A model generated the notes under the pieces. The model made no database searches, was not told the origin of the DNA, and was given only the letters and a program-made list of their open reading frames with translations. This document shows positions 36,740 through 46,513 of a stretch of 64,000 bases of DNA, in pieces. How positions within the stretch are numbered: position 1 is the stretch's first letter; each line of letters begins with the position of its first letter. The stretch comes from Lachnospiraceae bacterium. Its GTDB lineage: Bacteria > Bacillota > Clostridia > Lachnospirales > Lachnospiraceae. The DNA lies in contig JAGBEO010000006.1 of the NCBI GenBank assembly GCA_017936885.1, positions 62,001-126,000 of the forward strand, given 5' to 3'. The translations under genes were made by a program, and so were the position numbers.

Positions 36740-39313
36740 ATGGACGATCAAATTTTTGATAAGATAGAAGAAGTCGATTTAAAAAAGAAAATGGAAGACT
36801 CTTATATCGATTATGCCATGAGTGTTATCGCTGCCCGCGCGCTTCCTGATGTAAGGGATGGCTTAAAACCGGTACAGCGCAGGGTTTTGTATTCCATGAT
36901 TGAATTAAATAACGGTCCTGACAAGCCGCATAGAAAAAGTGCGCGTATTGTCGGTGATACAATGGGTAAGTATCACCCTCATGGTGATAGTTCCATTTAT
37001 GGTGCTTTGGTTAATATGGCACAGGAATGGTCTACCCGTTATCCCCTTGTAGACGGTCACGGTAACTTCGGTTCTGTGGACGGTGACGGCGCTGCGGCAA
37101 TGCGTTATACGGAAGCAAGACTTAGTAAAATATCCATGGAACTTTTAGCAGATATCAATAAAGATACGGTAGATTTTGTACCGAACTTTGATGATACGGA
37201 AAAAGAACCTACCGTACTTCCGAGTCGATATCCGAACTTATTGGTAAACGGTACTTCCGGTATTGCGGTTGGTATGGCTACCAATATACCGCCTCATAAT
37301 CTGAGGGAAGTAGTAAATGCGGTAGTTAAGATTATAGATAATCAGATTCAGGAAAACCGTAATACTGAAATTGATGAGATATTAGAAATTGTAAAAGCAC
37401 CTGACTTTCCAACCGGTGGTATTATTCTGGGTACCAGAGGGGCTGAGGAAGCCTATCGTACCGGACGGGGTAAGGTCAGAGTACGTGCGGTTACGGATAT
37501 TGAGACGATGCCTAACGGCAAAAGCCGCATTATCGTAACAGAGCTTCCTTATATGGTTAATAAGGCAAATCTGATTCTTAAAATTGCAGATCTTGTTAAG
37601 TTAAAGAAAATTGACGGTATCACAGACCTTCGTGATGAGACCAACCGTGAAGGTATGCGCATTGTAATTGAACTTCGCAAAGATGCCAATGCCAATGTGA
37701 TATTAAATCAGTTGTATAAGCACACACAATTGCAGGATTCTTTCGGTGTGATTATGTTAGCGCTTGTTAATAATCAGCCTAAAGTTATGAATCTGCTTGA
37801 TATGCTTACATTTTATCTGGATCATCAGAAGGATGTAGTAACCAGAAGAACCAAATATGATTTAAATAAAGCAGAAGAGCGAGATCATATTTTACAAGGT
37901 TTGTTGATTGCACTTGATCATATTGATGAAGTAATTCAGATTATCAGGAGCAGCCAAACAACTCAGATTGCAAAAGAAAGATTGATTGAACGTTTCAATC
38001 TTTCCGATGTGCAGTCCCAGGCAATTGTAGATATGCGTCTGCGTGCTCTGACAGGTTTGGAAAGAGAGAAACTTGAAAATGAGCATAAAGAATTAATGGC
38101 TAAAATTGCTGAGTTAAAAGCAATTCTTGCAGATGAAAAATTATTGCTCGGTGTAATTAAAGATGAAATGTTATTGACTGCTGAAAAATATGGTGATGAC
38201 AGAAGAAGTAAGATCGGATTTGATGTATATGACATTAACATGGAAGATCTGATTCCGAAGGATAATACCGTGATTGCTATGACAAGTCTCGGATATGTGA
38301 AACGTATGACAGTGGATAATTTCAAGGCACAGAATCGCGGCGGCAAAGGCATTAAGGGTATGCAGACCATTGAAGAAGATTATATTGAAGATCTTCTTAT
38401 GACTACGACTCATCATTATCTTATGTTTTTTACGAATTTTGGTCGTGTATATCGGTTAAAGGCGTATGAGATTCCAGAGGCAAGCCGTACGGCAAGAGGT
38501 ATAGCGATTGTTAATATATTACAGCTAAATCCGGGTGAAAAAATATCTGCCATGATACCGATTAAAGATTACGAAGAAGATAAAAATCTCTTTATGGTAA
38601 CGAAAAACGGTATTGTAAAGAAAACTTCAATTATGGAATTTAAGCATGTCAGGAAGAACGGGCTTGCTGCTATCAATCTTCGTGAAGATGATGAATTGAT
38701 AGAAGTAAAAACAACTTCCAAAGATACAGAAATTTTCTTAGTAACCAAACTTGGTATGTGTATCCGTTTTAAAGAAACAGACGTTAGACCTACCGGAAGA
38801 GCTTCTATGGGTGTGATCGGTATGAATTTGTCAGATGGTGATGAAATTGTAGGTATGCAGTTAGATCATCAGGGTGATTCTTTATTGATCGTATCTGAGA
38901 ATGGTATGGGCAAACGTACTTATCTCAATGAATTTACTGTTCAGAAACGCGGAGGTAAAGGTGTAAAATGCTATAAGATCACTGATAAAACCGGTGATGT
39001 AGTAGGTGTAAAGGCTGTCAATGATGATCATGAGATTATGATGATCACAGATGCCGGAACTATTATTCAGCTTCGTATGGATGATATCTCCACATTGGGA
39101 AGAATTACTTCCGGTGTGAAGATGATTAATCTGGACGAGGGAGTTAAAGTAGCTCAGATTGCCAAAGTCCGTGAAAAAATAAGCAACGGCGAAGAAGAAT
39201 TTGAAAATATTGATGATGCTATGGAAGAGATTCCTGAAGAGGAAAAGTATGGTGTCAGTGATATTGATGACGGGAAAGAAGTAAATCTTCCTAAAGAAGA
39301 ACCGGAAGAATAA
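36740..39313 (+). CDS. gyrA: DNA gyrase subunit A
   Basis: 857 residues. The quinolone-resistance region [17 protein letters not shown] and the catalytic tyrosine segment [10 protein letters not shown] are clear. The C-terminal beta-pinwheel opens with the GyrA box QNRGGKG, where QRRGGKG is usual, and is followed by further RGGKG and GRASMGV blades. The tail is acidic. It cuts and rejoins DNA for supercoiling. It has a terminator right after, closing the dnaA-gyrA arm. Confidence 0.98.
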   Translation: MDDQIFDKIEEVDLKKKMEDSYIDYAMSVIAARALPDVRDGLKPVQRRVLYSMIELNNGPDKPHRKSARIVGDTMGKYHPHGDSSIYGALVNMAQEWSTRYPLVDGHGNFGSVDGDGAAAMRYTEARLSKISMELLADINKDTVDFVPNFDDTEKEPTVLPSRYPNLLVNGTSGIAVGMATNIPPHNLREVVNAVVKIIDNQIQENRNTEIDEILEIVKAPDFPTGGIILGTRGAEEAYRTGRGKVRVRAVTDIETMPNGKSRIIVTELPYMVNKANLILKIADLVKLKKIDGITDLRDETNREGMRIVIELRKDANANVILNQLYKHTQLQDSFGVIMLALVNNQPKVMNLLDMLTFYLDHQKDVVTRRTKYDLNKAEERDHILQGLLIALDHIDEVIQIIRSSQTTQIAKERLIERFNLSDVQSQAIVDMRLRALTGLEREKLENEHKELMAKIAELKAILADEKLLLGVIKDEMLLTAEKYGDDRRSKIGFDVYDINMEDLIPKDNTVIAMTSLGYVKRMTVDNFKAQNRGGKGIKGMQTIEEDYIEDLLMTTTHHYLMFFTNFGRVYRLKAYEIPEASRTARGIAIVNILQLNPGEKISAMIPIKDYEEDKNLFMVTKNGIVKKTSIMEFKHVRKNGLAAINLREDDELIEVKTTSKDTEIFLVTKLGMCIRFKETDVRPTGRASMGVIGMNLSDGDEIVGMQLDHQGDSLLIVSENGMGKRTYLNEFTVQKRGGKGVKCYKITDKTGDVVGVKAVNDDHEIMMITDAGTIIQLRMDDISTLGRITSGVKMINLDEGVKVAQIAKVREKISNGEEEFENIDDAMEEIPEEEKYGVSDIDDGKEVNLPKEEPEE

Positions 39314-39383
39314 AGGTTACAGAATGATTATGCTGTTTAGGCAGTATGTCAGGAAGATTTAAAATTATGGTGTATGATAAAAG

Positions 39384-39414
39384 GGAGATGTTAAGTATTG
39401 GCATCTCCTTTTTT
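39384..39414 (+). terminator. Terminator after gyrA
   Basis: GGAGATG (39384-39390) pairs with CATCTCC (39402-39408), followed by six T. Confidence 0.85.
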
Positions 39415-39511
39415 CAAAGGATCTGTTTATGTTTATACAATTTACAAAATCATTGAAACATTGTGATAAGTTTCGGAATCAATACACAGTAAGAGAAAAT
39501 GGAGAATTTAT

Positions 39512-40375
39512 ATGAAGCTTGCGGTAATGGGGGATATTCATGGTAATCATGTTGCATTAGAGACTTGTATTCGTCATGCACTTGAGAAAGAAGCGGATGA
39601 ATTTCTTTTTTTGGGAGATTATATCAGTGATTGTCCTTATCCTCAGAAAACGATGCAGATTATTTATGAGATGAAACGAAACTACCGCTGTTATTTTATT
39701 CGCGGAAACAGAGAAGATTACATGATAAATCACAGAAATAAACCACAGGAAAGATGGACATATTCTTCCTCCAGCGGCAGTCTTCTTTATACTTATGAAA
39801 ATCTCTCTGAAAAAGATATTGATTTTTATGAAAGTATTGATATCCGGGGATTATATCGGAAAGAGGGATATTCTGATTTCCGGTATTGTCACGGTTCTTT
39901 GACATCTTCCAACGAATTGTTACTGCCGGATAATCCGAATATGGAATCAATCATGGAGAATCTGGATGTGGATTTGTTAATAAGCGGTCATACCCATATT
40001 CAGGAAAGTAAAATGTATGGGAGTAAGAAACTGATTCATCCCGGTTCTATAGGCATTCCGTGGTATTATAATGGGAAAAGCCAGTATATGATTCTGCATA
40101 GCACAGATTGTAATTATTTCGGATGGGAAGAAGAATTTATTCAGCTTGGATACGATGTATGCCGTGTGAAGAAGGAATTTGAAGATTCGGGCTTACTGCA
40201 GAAGGCGCCTTTCTGGGCAAAGTCAGTTATTCATACATTAGAAACAGGAGAAGATTACACAACACCCTGCCTGCGCCTTGCCATGAATCTGTGCAAAGAA
40301 GAGGAGAGTGTTGTCAACTGGCCTGATATTCCTGAGAAATACTGGAAGATTGCGTATAAACACTATATTAAGTAA
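39512..40375 (+). CDS. Calcineurin-like metallophosphoesterase
   Basis: 287 residues. The metal-binding motifs are in order: MGDIHGN (D-x-H), LGDYI, RGNRED, a later H (YCHGS) and SGHTH. A C-terminal extension of about 80 residues ends the protein. The YfcE/protein-phosphatase-like group hydrolyses phosphoesters with two metal ions; the substrate is not clear. Ribosome site is AATGGAG. Single gene. Confidence 0.88.
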   Translation: MKLAVMGDIHGNHVALETCIRHALEKEADEFLFLGDYISDCPYPQKTMQIIYEMKRNYRCYFIRGNREDYMINHRNKPQERWTYSSSSGSLLYTYENLSEKDIDFYESIDIRGLYRKEGYSDFRYCHGSLTSSNELLLPDNPNMESIMENLDVDLLISGHTHIQESKMYGSKKLIHPGSIGIPWYYNGKSQYMILHSTDCNYFGWEEEFIQLGYDVCRVKKEFEDSGLLQKAPFWAKSVIHTLETGEDYTTPCLRLAMNLCKEEESVVNWPDIPEKYWKIAYKHYIK

Positions 40376-40440
40376 AGAAATTAATTAAAATTGTTTTTAT
40401 TTGAGATTCATAAGTAACGTTACGTATTGTTTTGTATTTT

Positions 40441-41373
40441 TTATTTCTGTTCTTCATTATTATTTCTGTTAATAATATTTGAAGAAATGCCGCAGGCAAT
40501 ACCAAAAACGCTGTAGATAACAGCGGCACTCCACCACATATTGCCGAGAAATCCGCAGATCAGGAAGATAATTGTTGCGATCATCATCAAACATCCGCAA
40601 ACTAATCCTGTTTTCTTATCATTTTTATAAGTAATCGAATTCGGATCGTGCATTAAGTTATAACGCTTAATATTATATTTACTGTTTTGTGTGCCTGCAT
40701 AAACAAACAAAGTGACAGAAATCGTAATAAAGAATAAGAATAATGCACCAAGCAATTCATCTGTTTCAATGGATGCGTTTTTGCCCAAATCAGAAGGAAG
40801 CACTGCCTCTAATCCCATCATACAAATGAGTGCTATAAATATAAGAATTACTCCTGTTGTAATCAGTATGGTATACTTTTGGTGGAATTTTTCTTTTTCT
40901 TCTTCAGAATAGAAATTTTCAATAAAAGGATTTTTTTGTGCAAAATGATCGCTTTGTAATCCTGATATAATAAAAATGGCAACTGCAATGGCAATAAGGA
41001 TAAAAAATAACATAGAAGCCAAATATTCTATTTGATTTACTTTAGGAAAAATTGCCGTAAGCAATATCATCAATGTTAATCCGGACAGGATAAGACATAC
41101 ACCGATTGTGATTCTCTTACTGTTTCTGTTTTGAAAATCATCATAGTGTGCTTTATCTTCTACATATTGGCTGCTAAGATCTTTTTTAATAAGATCATCT
41201 AATGTGCAATGAAAGAAACCGGATATCTGTAATAATTTATCCATTTCCGGAAAGGTAGTATCAGATTCCCATTTGGAGACGGATTGTCTGGATACTTCCA
41301 GCATTTCTGCCAGTTGCTCTTGTGTAATGTTTTCTCTTTTCCTTAAAAATTGTAAATTTTCACCTAAACTCAT
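40441..41373 (-). CDS. XRE-family regulator with C-terminal membrane domain
   Basis: 310 residues. The N-terminal helix-turn-helix reads LQFLRKRENITQEQLAEMLEVSRQSVSKWESDTTFPEMDKLLQIS. After a charged linker there are about six hydrophobic segments (for example SKRITIGVCLILSGLTLMILL, AAVIYSVFGIACGISSNI). Such membrane-tethered XRE proteins are common in Firmicutes and their signals are mostly unknown. Converges with the phosphoesterase. Confidence 0.85.
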   Translation of the reverse strand: MSLGENLQFLRKRENITQEQLAEMLEVSRQSVSKWESDTTFPEMDKLLQISGFFHCTLDDLIKKDLSSQYVEDKAHYDDFQNRNSKRITIGVCLILSGLTLMILLTAIFPKVNQIEYLASMLFFILIAIAVAIFIISGLQSDHFAQKNPFIENFYSEEEKEKFHQKYTILITTGVILIFIALICMMGLEAVLPSDLGKNASIETDELLGALFLFFITISVTLFVYAGTQNSKYNIKRYNLMHDPNSITYKNDKKTGLVCGCLMMIATIIFLICGFLGNMWWSAAVIYSVFGIACGISSNIINRNNNEEQK

Positions 41374-41649
41374 ATTGTCCTCATTTCTACTATGATTGAT
41401 ATTACTGATTTTTATCGCGAATTAAAATAAGTAATATGATACATAGTTATTATAATACTTTTTGTGACATCACATATACTTTTTTGTTTTTCAGTATGTG
41501 TTTATTGTAATGAAGAAAGTGTGTAAAGACTATCAATTTGATGTTGCTTTTTAATATTTTTATGTAAAGAGTGGGTTGCATACGCGGAAATTCAATATTT
41601 TTCAGTGTTTTTGATAATATTTATAAGGGAAAAAAAATAGAACTATGAT

Positions 41650-41670
41650 ATAATAAATTCAATTTATTAT
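41650..41670. promoter_or_regulatory. Perfect palindrome overlapping a -10-like TATAAT
   Basis: ATAATAAATT and AATTTATTAT flank a single C. The first arm overlaps TATAAT at 41649-41654, about 100 bp before the HD-GYP gene. No good -35 is visible. An operator is possible, but so is chance in AT-rich DNA. The remaining 41374-41767 shows nothing else. Confidence 0.35.
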
Positions 41671-41767
41671 ATTTACTAAATTAGAATAATCCTGTTAGAA
41701 TTATTTCATATATTTTATGAAAGATTTTTGGTGGTTTGAAACAGAAACAATACATGGGAGTATAGTG

Positions 41768-43027
41768 ATGTGCTGGCATAATAAAAAGTGGATTTATACA
41801 AATCTTATAATTATATTTTTATTTATAGTGGGATTTATAGGTATAGAGGCATATGTTTATAACTATAATGAAAATGTTTATGTGTGTAATCTGGAGAGTA
41901 AAACAAAAGATTATTCTATTACAATTGAATCCTCTAAAAACTGGAATGAAAGTGCCCATGGTTATAATTATGGTATTCAGTATGATGCATTTATCTATAA
42001 TAATATGAATACGGATATCCGAGACTGGGTTGCCTATATTAATGTACCGGACGATTGTATACTGGACAGTTATTGGAATGGTGAATTTGTTTTGGAAGAC
42101 GGTATTATAACCATTAAGCCGGTTGTGTACAATAAAGTGATTGAAGCAAATGGAAAGAGGGATATTGGATTTGTACTGCATTCTAATCTGTTAGATAATA
42201 TTGAAAATTTTGAAATTCATTTCTACAGATTGATTAGCAGAGAAAAAATAATCTTTTTCTGGGTATTGGTTTTTCTTGGTGTCTTATACATATTTATTAA
42301 TATTGTAATTATTATATTTAACTTAAAGACTAAGAAGATTAAAGAACAAAAAGAGGAATATGTTAATATTGTAAATGAAAGTTTTCTTACATTTGCAAAT
42401 ATGATTGATGCGAAAGATCCATATACGAAGGGTCATTCTCAGCGTGTGGCAATTTACGCTAAAGAAATAGCAAGAAGGATGGGACTTGACGAGGAAGAAC
42501 AGCAGCACTTGTTTTATGTAGCGCTTTTGCATGATATAGGGAAAATCGGAACAGCAGATGCCATATTAAAAAAGAACGGTAAATTGACAACAGATGAGAG
42601 AGAAGAAATTGAGCAGCATGTTAAAATCGGCGGAGATATTCTAAAGGATTTTTCTGCAATAGAAGGGATAGAAGCCGGAGCAAGATATCATCATGAAAGA
42701 TATGACGGACAAGGCTATACAACTCATATAAAAGGAAAGGAAATTCCTCTGTTTGCCAGAATCATTTGTGTAGCAGATTCTTTTGATGCCATGACGAGTG
42801 TCAGATGTTATCGTCCGAAGCTTTCTATTGAGACAGTGATTGAAGAGTTAAAAAAATGTTCCGGGACACAATTTGATCCCGACATTGTTCCATATATGAT
42901 AGAGATGATTGAAGATGGTGTGGCACCGATTGAAATAGATAAGGATTATTTATATTCGCAGCTTGTAATAAAAAGAAAAAAGTCCCGGCATAAATCTTAT
43001 GAAAATGTGAGTATAAACACACAATAG
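41768..43027 (+). CDS. Membrane HD-GYP protein with CBM2-like external domain
   Basis: 419 residues from ATG 41768, which has GGGAG seven bases upstream; an earlier ATG at 41717 has none. One membrane helix (IYTNLIIIFLFIVGFIGIEAYVY), about 125 external residues, a second helix (IIFFWVLVFLGVLYIFINIVIIIF), then an HD-GYP domain with KGHSQRVA, LHDIGKIG, YHHERYDGQGY and ADSFDAMTS. The middle motif reads DGQGY where GYP is typical, so the P is missing. The external part is Trp-containing and beta-rich (KNWNESAHGYNYGIQYDAFIYN..DIRDWVAYINVP) and resembles family 2 carbohydrate-binding modules. It may link polysaccharide sensing to c-di-GMP. Confidence 0.8.
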   Translation: MCWHNKKWIYTNLIIIFLFIVGFIGIEAYVYNYNENVYVCNLESKTKDYSITIESSKNWNESAHGYNYGIQYDAFIYNNMNTDIRDWVAYINVPDDCILDSYWNGEFVLEDGIITIKPVVYNKVIEANGKRDIGFVLHSNLLDNIENFEIHFYRLISREKIIFFWVLVFLGVLYIFINIVIIIFNLKTKKIKEQKEEYVNIVNESFLTFANMIDAKDPYTKGHSQRVAIYAKEIARRMGLDEEEQQHLFYVALLHDIGKIGTADAILKKNGKLTTDEREEIEQHVKIGGDILKDFSAIEGIEAGARYHHERYDGQGYTTHIKGKEIPLFARIICVADSFDAMTSVRCYRPKLSIETVIEELKKCSGTQFDPDIVPYMIEMIEDGVAPIEIDKDYLYSQLVIKRKKSRHKSYENVSINTQ

Positions 43028-43035
43028 GATATTCT

Positions 43036-43395
43036 ATGAAAAAACAAATAGACGGACAGTTAAATTTATTCGATTATATTTCGGATCAAATTGAAAGTGA
43101 TTCCAAAGCAGAACAGAATAATGAAATTGTACAAAGCTCCAAAACAGAAATAAAGAAAATAAATAAAGGGAAAAAGAGTAGTATAAATTTTTTTGGAGAA
43201 TGCGAAAAGTGCTGGTGTAAAGATTGCAGACATAATGAAAAATTAGATGGGGAACCGAGGGATTTTGCGGGTGAGCAAAGTCCCTGTCCGTCTTGTGATT
43301 TCTGCATCAAAGCCGGTAAAGCTGAAATATGTGAGATTGATTCTTATAAAAACGGCTGTAAGTTACGTGCATTGGAAGAGGGAATAGAGCCTTAG
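43036..43395 (+). CDS. Small cysteine-rich protein
   Basis: 119 residues, unknown family. The N-terminal half is polar and probably disordered. The C-terminal half has nine cysteines (CEKCWCKDCRHN, CPSCDFC, AEICEID, NGCKL), suggesting metal binding. It starts 8 bp after the HD-GYP stop with AGGA, so the two are likely co-transcribed. A decayed paralogue lies at 44935-45175. Confidence 0.65.
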   Translation: MKKQIDGQLNLFDYISDQIESDSKAEQNNEIVQSSKTEIKKINKGKKSSINFFGECEKCWCKDCRHNEKLDGEPRDFAGEQSPCPSCDFCIKAGKAEICEIDSYKNGCKLRALEEGIEP

Positions 43396-43397
43396 CT

Positions 43398-44000
43398 CTA
43401 TTCTATCTTCTCAAAATCTTCTACGCCGTGTTTACACCAGGGACAGATAAAGTTAGGGGGAAGTTCTTCTCCTTCATAAATATAACCGCAGACTACGCAG
43501 CGCCAGCCTTTTTTAGAGGTGGGCGTTTTTTGCGGTTTTATATATTCATGATAGAAAGAGTAGGTGACCGGTTTTTCACCGGATACCATTTCATAGTCTG
43601 ATACTACAGCCAAAAACATAATGTGAGTTCCCAGATCAAAAGTATTTATCACTCTGCAGTCAAGATAAGCAGTGGTATGGTCAGTCAGATAAGGAAGTTC
43701 TTGTTTAGTCAGTGCAAAGGAATAGTCAACGAATTTATCCGTTTCCCGTCCACTCTGAAACCCGAAATGTTGGAACAGTGAAAAAGGAGTTGTCTCGGAA
43801 AGTACGGAAATTGATAATATACCTGATTTCTGAATGATTTCGCAGGTCAGGTTTTGTTTGTTGACTGCTATAATAATTTGTTTGGGGTTATCTGTTACCT
43901 GCATTACGGTGTTAATGATACAGCCGTTCATTTTTTTATCATATTTAGAAGATACGAGGTATAAACCGTAGGATATTTGATTGAATACTGTAGGGTTCAT
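43398..44000 (-). CDS. Flavin reductase-rubredoxin fusion
   Basis: 200 residues. Residues 1-150 form a flavin-reductase-like FMN-binding domain (ISYGLYLVSSKYDKKMNGCIINTVMQVTDNPKQIIIAVNK). Residues ~165-200 form a rubredoxin with iron ligands in WRCVVCGYIYEG and FICPWCKHG. This is the layout called high-molecular-weight rubredoxin, which passes electrons from NAD(P)H-linked partners to oxygen- or peroxide-detoxifying enzymes in anaerobes. The rubredoxin is short, with a reduced spacer. Confidence 0.9.
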   Translation of the reverse strand: MNPTVFNQISYGLYLVSSKYDKKMNGCIINTVMQVTDNPKQIIIAVNKQNLTCEIIQKSGILSISVLSETTPFSLFQHFGFQSGRETDKFVDYSFALTKQELPYLTDHTTAYLDCRVINTFDLGTHIMFLAVVSDYEMVSGEKPVTYSFYHEYIKPQKTPTSKKGWRCVVCGYIYEGEELPPNFICPWCKHGVEDFEKIE

Positions 44001-44009
44001 TGGATTTCC

Positions 44010-44487
44010 TTTCTGTTTTTATGTGCTTTTACATATGAATAGAAGATGATAAAATAGCATTTTATTATAGTATGCCGTATAAGGAAATCAATTATTCTAA
44101 ACTTATTATTCTTAGTAAAATTATCATTTAAAGGATTATTTTTCGGCACAGCTAATAATATTTCTTCTGTTAAAATATGATGCGCCTCATAAATATCATG
44201 ATCATAATCCCCGGCGTCAAGAATCAGATCGATATGATTATCCAAAGCCATCTTATAAAGTTCTATGGAATCAGATTCCACGATCTCGAAAGCGATCGCA
44301 GGATATTTTTTGGAAAAACTTTTTATAATGAGCGGTAACATGTAGGAAGAAAAGAAGTTAGCGCCTGCAATTGTTAAATGACCGATTTGAAGGTTGGATA
44401 TTTCATAAAGTTTATAGTAATTTATAGCGAAGAGATGAGGAAAGGATATTGCAAGTGTTTGACCGGTAATATCCTTTTTGATATCTT
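44010..44487 (-). pseudogene. Truncated LysR-type regulator
   Basis: The minus strand encodes the LysR linker helix and part of the effector domain (YYKLYEISNLQIGHLTIAGANFFSSYMLPLIIKSFSKKYP, then EEILLAVPKNNPL) over about 150 residues. The N-terminal helix-turn-helix and the C-terminal half of the effector domain are gone; the frame drifts into unrelated sequence. It adjoins the flavin reductase gene, which it may once have regulated. Confidence 0.75.
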
Positions 44488-44934
44488 AAAATTGTATCAA
44501 TAGTTGTATTACATAATTAATATGTGCTATGATATGTACAAACAAGTAATGATTCAGGATAGTCTCAATCATCTAAGAAATGATCTAAATATTCAAGTGA
44601 AAATTCTTGCTTAAAATCCATATTTATAATATAAGCGGAAGTGTGTTTTTGTTGATATTCTTGTGTACGAGGATGGGGGTGTAAGATAAAAGATTTTCGG
44701 AAGATTTTTGTTAATTGAGAATCAGTTAAAAAGTATACGGTAAATATAGATTGAAAAATAAACAAAGAATAAATATTAGCTGGCAGATAAACCTGATAAG
44801 AAGGATAAACTCCCTTAATAGATTACGGGTTATAAATACATGACAAAAAATAATATAGTAATACAATATTTTAAAAGAGAAATCAGTAGTATATTTTATG
44901 AAAATGCAAATATAACAATGAAATAGAAAATTTT

Positions 44935-45175
44935 ATGAAAAAACGGTCAAAATGACAGCATAATAAAGCTATTTAAAGAATGTAAAGAATGTTGGTGTAA
45001 GGATTGTAAGCATAATGAAGATCTGGAAGGAGAGCCGAGAGATTTTGCAGGAACACAGAGTTCCTGCCCGTCTTGTTCTTTTTGTAGAAAAACGAAAAAA
45101 GCAGAAATATGTAAGATTAATTCTTATGAAAGCGGTTGTAAACTTCGTGCAATAGAAGAAGGAATAGGATCTTGA
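44935..45175 (+). pseudogene. Decayed paralogue of the Cys-rich gene
   Basis: The frame ending at TGA 45173 matches the C-terminal ~70 residues of the protein at 43036 (CKECWCKDCKHNE..GEPRDFAG..SCPSCSFC..GCKLRAIEEGI). The 5' end keeps ATGAAAAAAC but has lost about 40 codons and shifted frame, with a stop before the conserved part. 44488-44934 holds nothing recognisable. Confidence 0.75.
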
Positions 45176-45177
45176 TA

Positions 45178-45299
45178 AAGGTGGAAAAGCATTTTTTTTG
45201 GTAAGAGGGCTCAATGCCACCAGTGATTTTTACGATTGTGGCAACGAGAAAAGATTTGTGAACATCGACACCACAACAGGTTTGGTAAGTAACTTTCAT
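45178..45299 (-). mobile_element. IS110-family transposase remnant
   Basis: The minus strand begins with about 38 residues of an IS110 DEDD transposase (MKVTYQTCCGVDVHKSFLVA, then an IVKITGG..KKCFSTF stretch) including the first catalytic Asp in GVDVHK. It then breaks off into the Cys-rich relic. The upstream 45300-45400 could be the IS110 left end that normally encodes its guide RNA, but it is too short to judge. Confidence 0.75.
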
Positions 45300-45441
45300 A
45301 GTTGGACTCCTTTCGTAAATGATAAGAAGCCATTGACTGAACTACCACACAATTAAACTAAGGCGCTTAAACAATTCTTAGTGTACGGATTCATGATGCC
45401 ACTTATTTGTGCTTGAAAAGGTAGATCTTACACTGATTTAT

Positions 45442-46422
45442 ATGGCAAATATTGAAAATACCAATTCTATTGCTGTAATACCTGAAGATGTGCAAATGAT
45501 CCATAAAGATACTGAGCTACAACATATAGAAAATTTGGTTTATGTTATAAGAAATAAGCAAGTAATGGTTGACAGTGATTTGGCTTTACTTTATCAGGTT
45601 GAAACAAAATCATTGAATCGTGCAGTAAAAAGAAATATAAAAAGATTTCCAGAAGATTTTTGTTTTCAGCTTACAGTAGAAGAATATGAAAATTTGAAGT
45701 GCCAAATTGGCACCTCAAAAATGATGGATCAGGAGAAATCGGATGACCGTGGTGGTCGTCGTACATTACCATATGTTTTTACAGAACAGGGAATTTCTAT
45801 GTTAGAAAGTGTATTACATAGTGATGTAGCTGTTAATGTAAGTATCGGAATAATGCGTGCTTTCGTTGAAAAGAGGCGCTTTATCGCGAATAATGAAGCT
45901 TTGTTTGAAAGAATCAGTAATGTAGAATTAAAGCAATTAGAATATCAAAAAAGAACTGATGAAAAATTGGAACAAATTTTTGAATATATATCCGAACACG
46001 AAGAATCAAGTCAAAAGGTCTTTTTTGATGGACAAATTTATGATGCATTTAGCTTAATCGTAAGTTTAATTCAAAAAGCAGAATCGAAAATTGTATTGAT
46101 TGATAATTATGTAGATGTGGATACTTTAAATTTGCTATCGAAGAAGAAGGAAAATGTTGCAGTTATGATTTACACTTTAAGAAGGACAAGATTATCTTCA
46201 ACAGATGTAGCAAACTTTAATGCTCAATATTCATCGGTTGAAGTAAAATATACAAGAGTATTCCACGATAGATTTATGATTTTAGATGATATGTTTTCCT
46301 ACCACATAGGGGCATCTATTAAGGATGCAGGGAAAAAATGTTTTGGAATCAATTTGATTCAGGATTCTGGTATTATCAGGGATATATTGCAACGACTTGA
46401 AATAGAGACAGAAGAAAGGTAA
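45442..46422 (+). CDS. ORF6N (KilA-N-like) DNA-binding domain protein
   Basis: 326 residues from ATG 45442; a GTG at 45409 is also possible and neither has a strong ribosome site. The ORF6N domain spans about residues 25-140 (VYVIRNKQVMVDSDLALLYQVETKSLNRAVKRN, RFPEDFCFQL, LPYVFTEQGISML). A coiled-coil linker follows. A C-terminal domain has YTRVFHDRFMILDDMFSYHIGASIKD, like phospholipase-D-type regions found in this family. Such proteins are common in phages and mobile regions. Adjacent IS110 relic supports horizontal origin. Confidence 0.8.
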   Translation: MANIENTNSIAVIPEDVQMIHKDTELQHIENLVYVIRNKQVMVDSDLALLYQVETKSLNRAVKRNIKRFPEDFCFQLTVEEYENLKCQIGTSKMMDQEKSDDRGGRRTLPYVFTEQGISMLESVLHSDVAVNVSIGIMRAFVEKRRFIANNEALFERISNVELKQLEYQKRTDEKLEQIFEYISEHEESSQKVFFDGQIYDAFSLIVSLIQKAESKIVLIDNYVDVDTLNLLSKKKENVAVMIYTLRRTRLSSTDVANFNAQYSSVEVKYTRVFHDRFMILDDMFSYHIGASIKDAGKKCFGINLIQDSGIIRDILQRLEIETEER

Positions 46423-46450
46423 GAAAACTTTTAAGGATTAAAATGTAAAA

Positions 46451-46498
46451 GGAATGGGAACACAACCGCCATCAACAAGTGAATGTGCTCCCATTTTA
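46451..46498. terminator. Terminator between ORF6N and DUF4173 genes
   Basis: AATGGGA..  near 46453 pairs with TCCCATT near 46488 with ACACA/TGTG extension, and T-run to the right; it fits between converging genes. Confidence 0.55.
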
Positions 46499-46513
46499 CT
46501 GATTATTTTCATT

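Noticed and set aside
44565..44765. 66-codon minus-strand frame
   Set aside because: No ribosome site or recognisable family; it lies in a decayed region and could be a relic, but nothing supports it as a gene.
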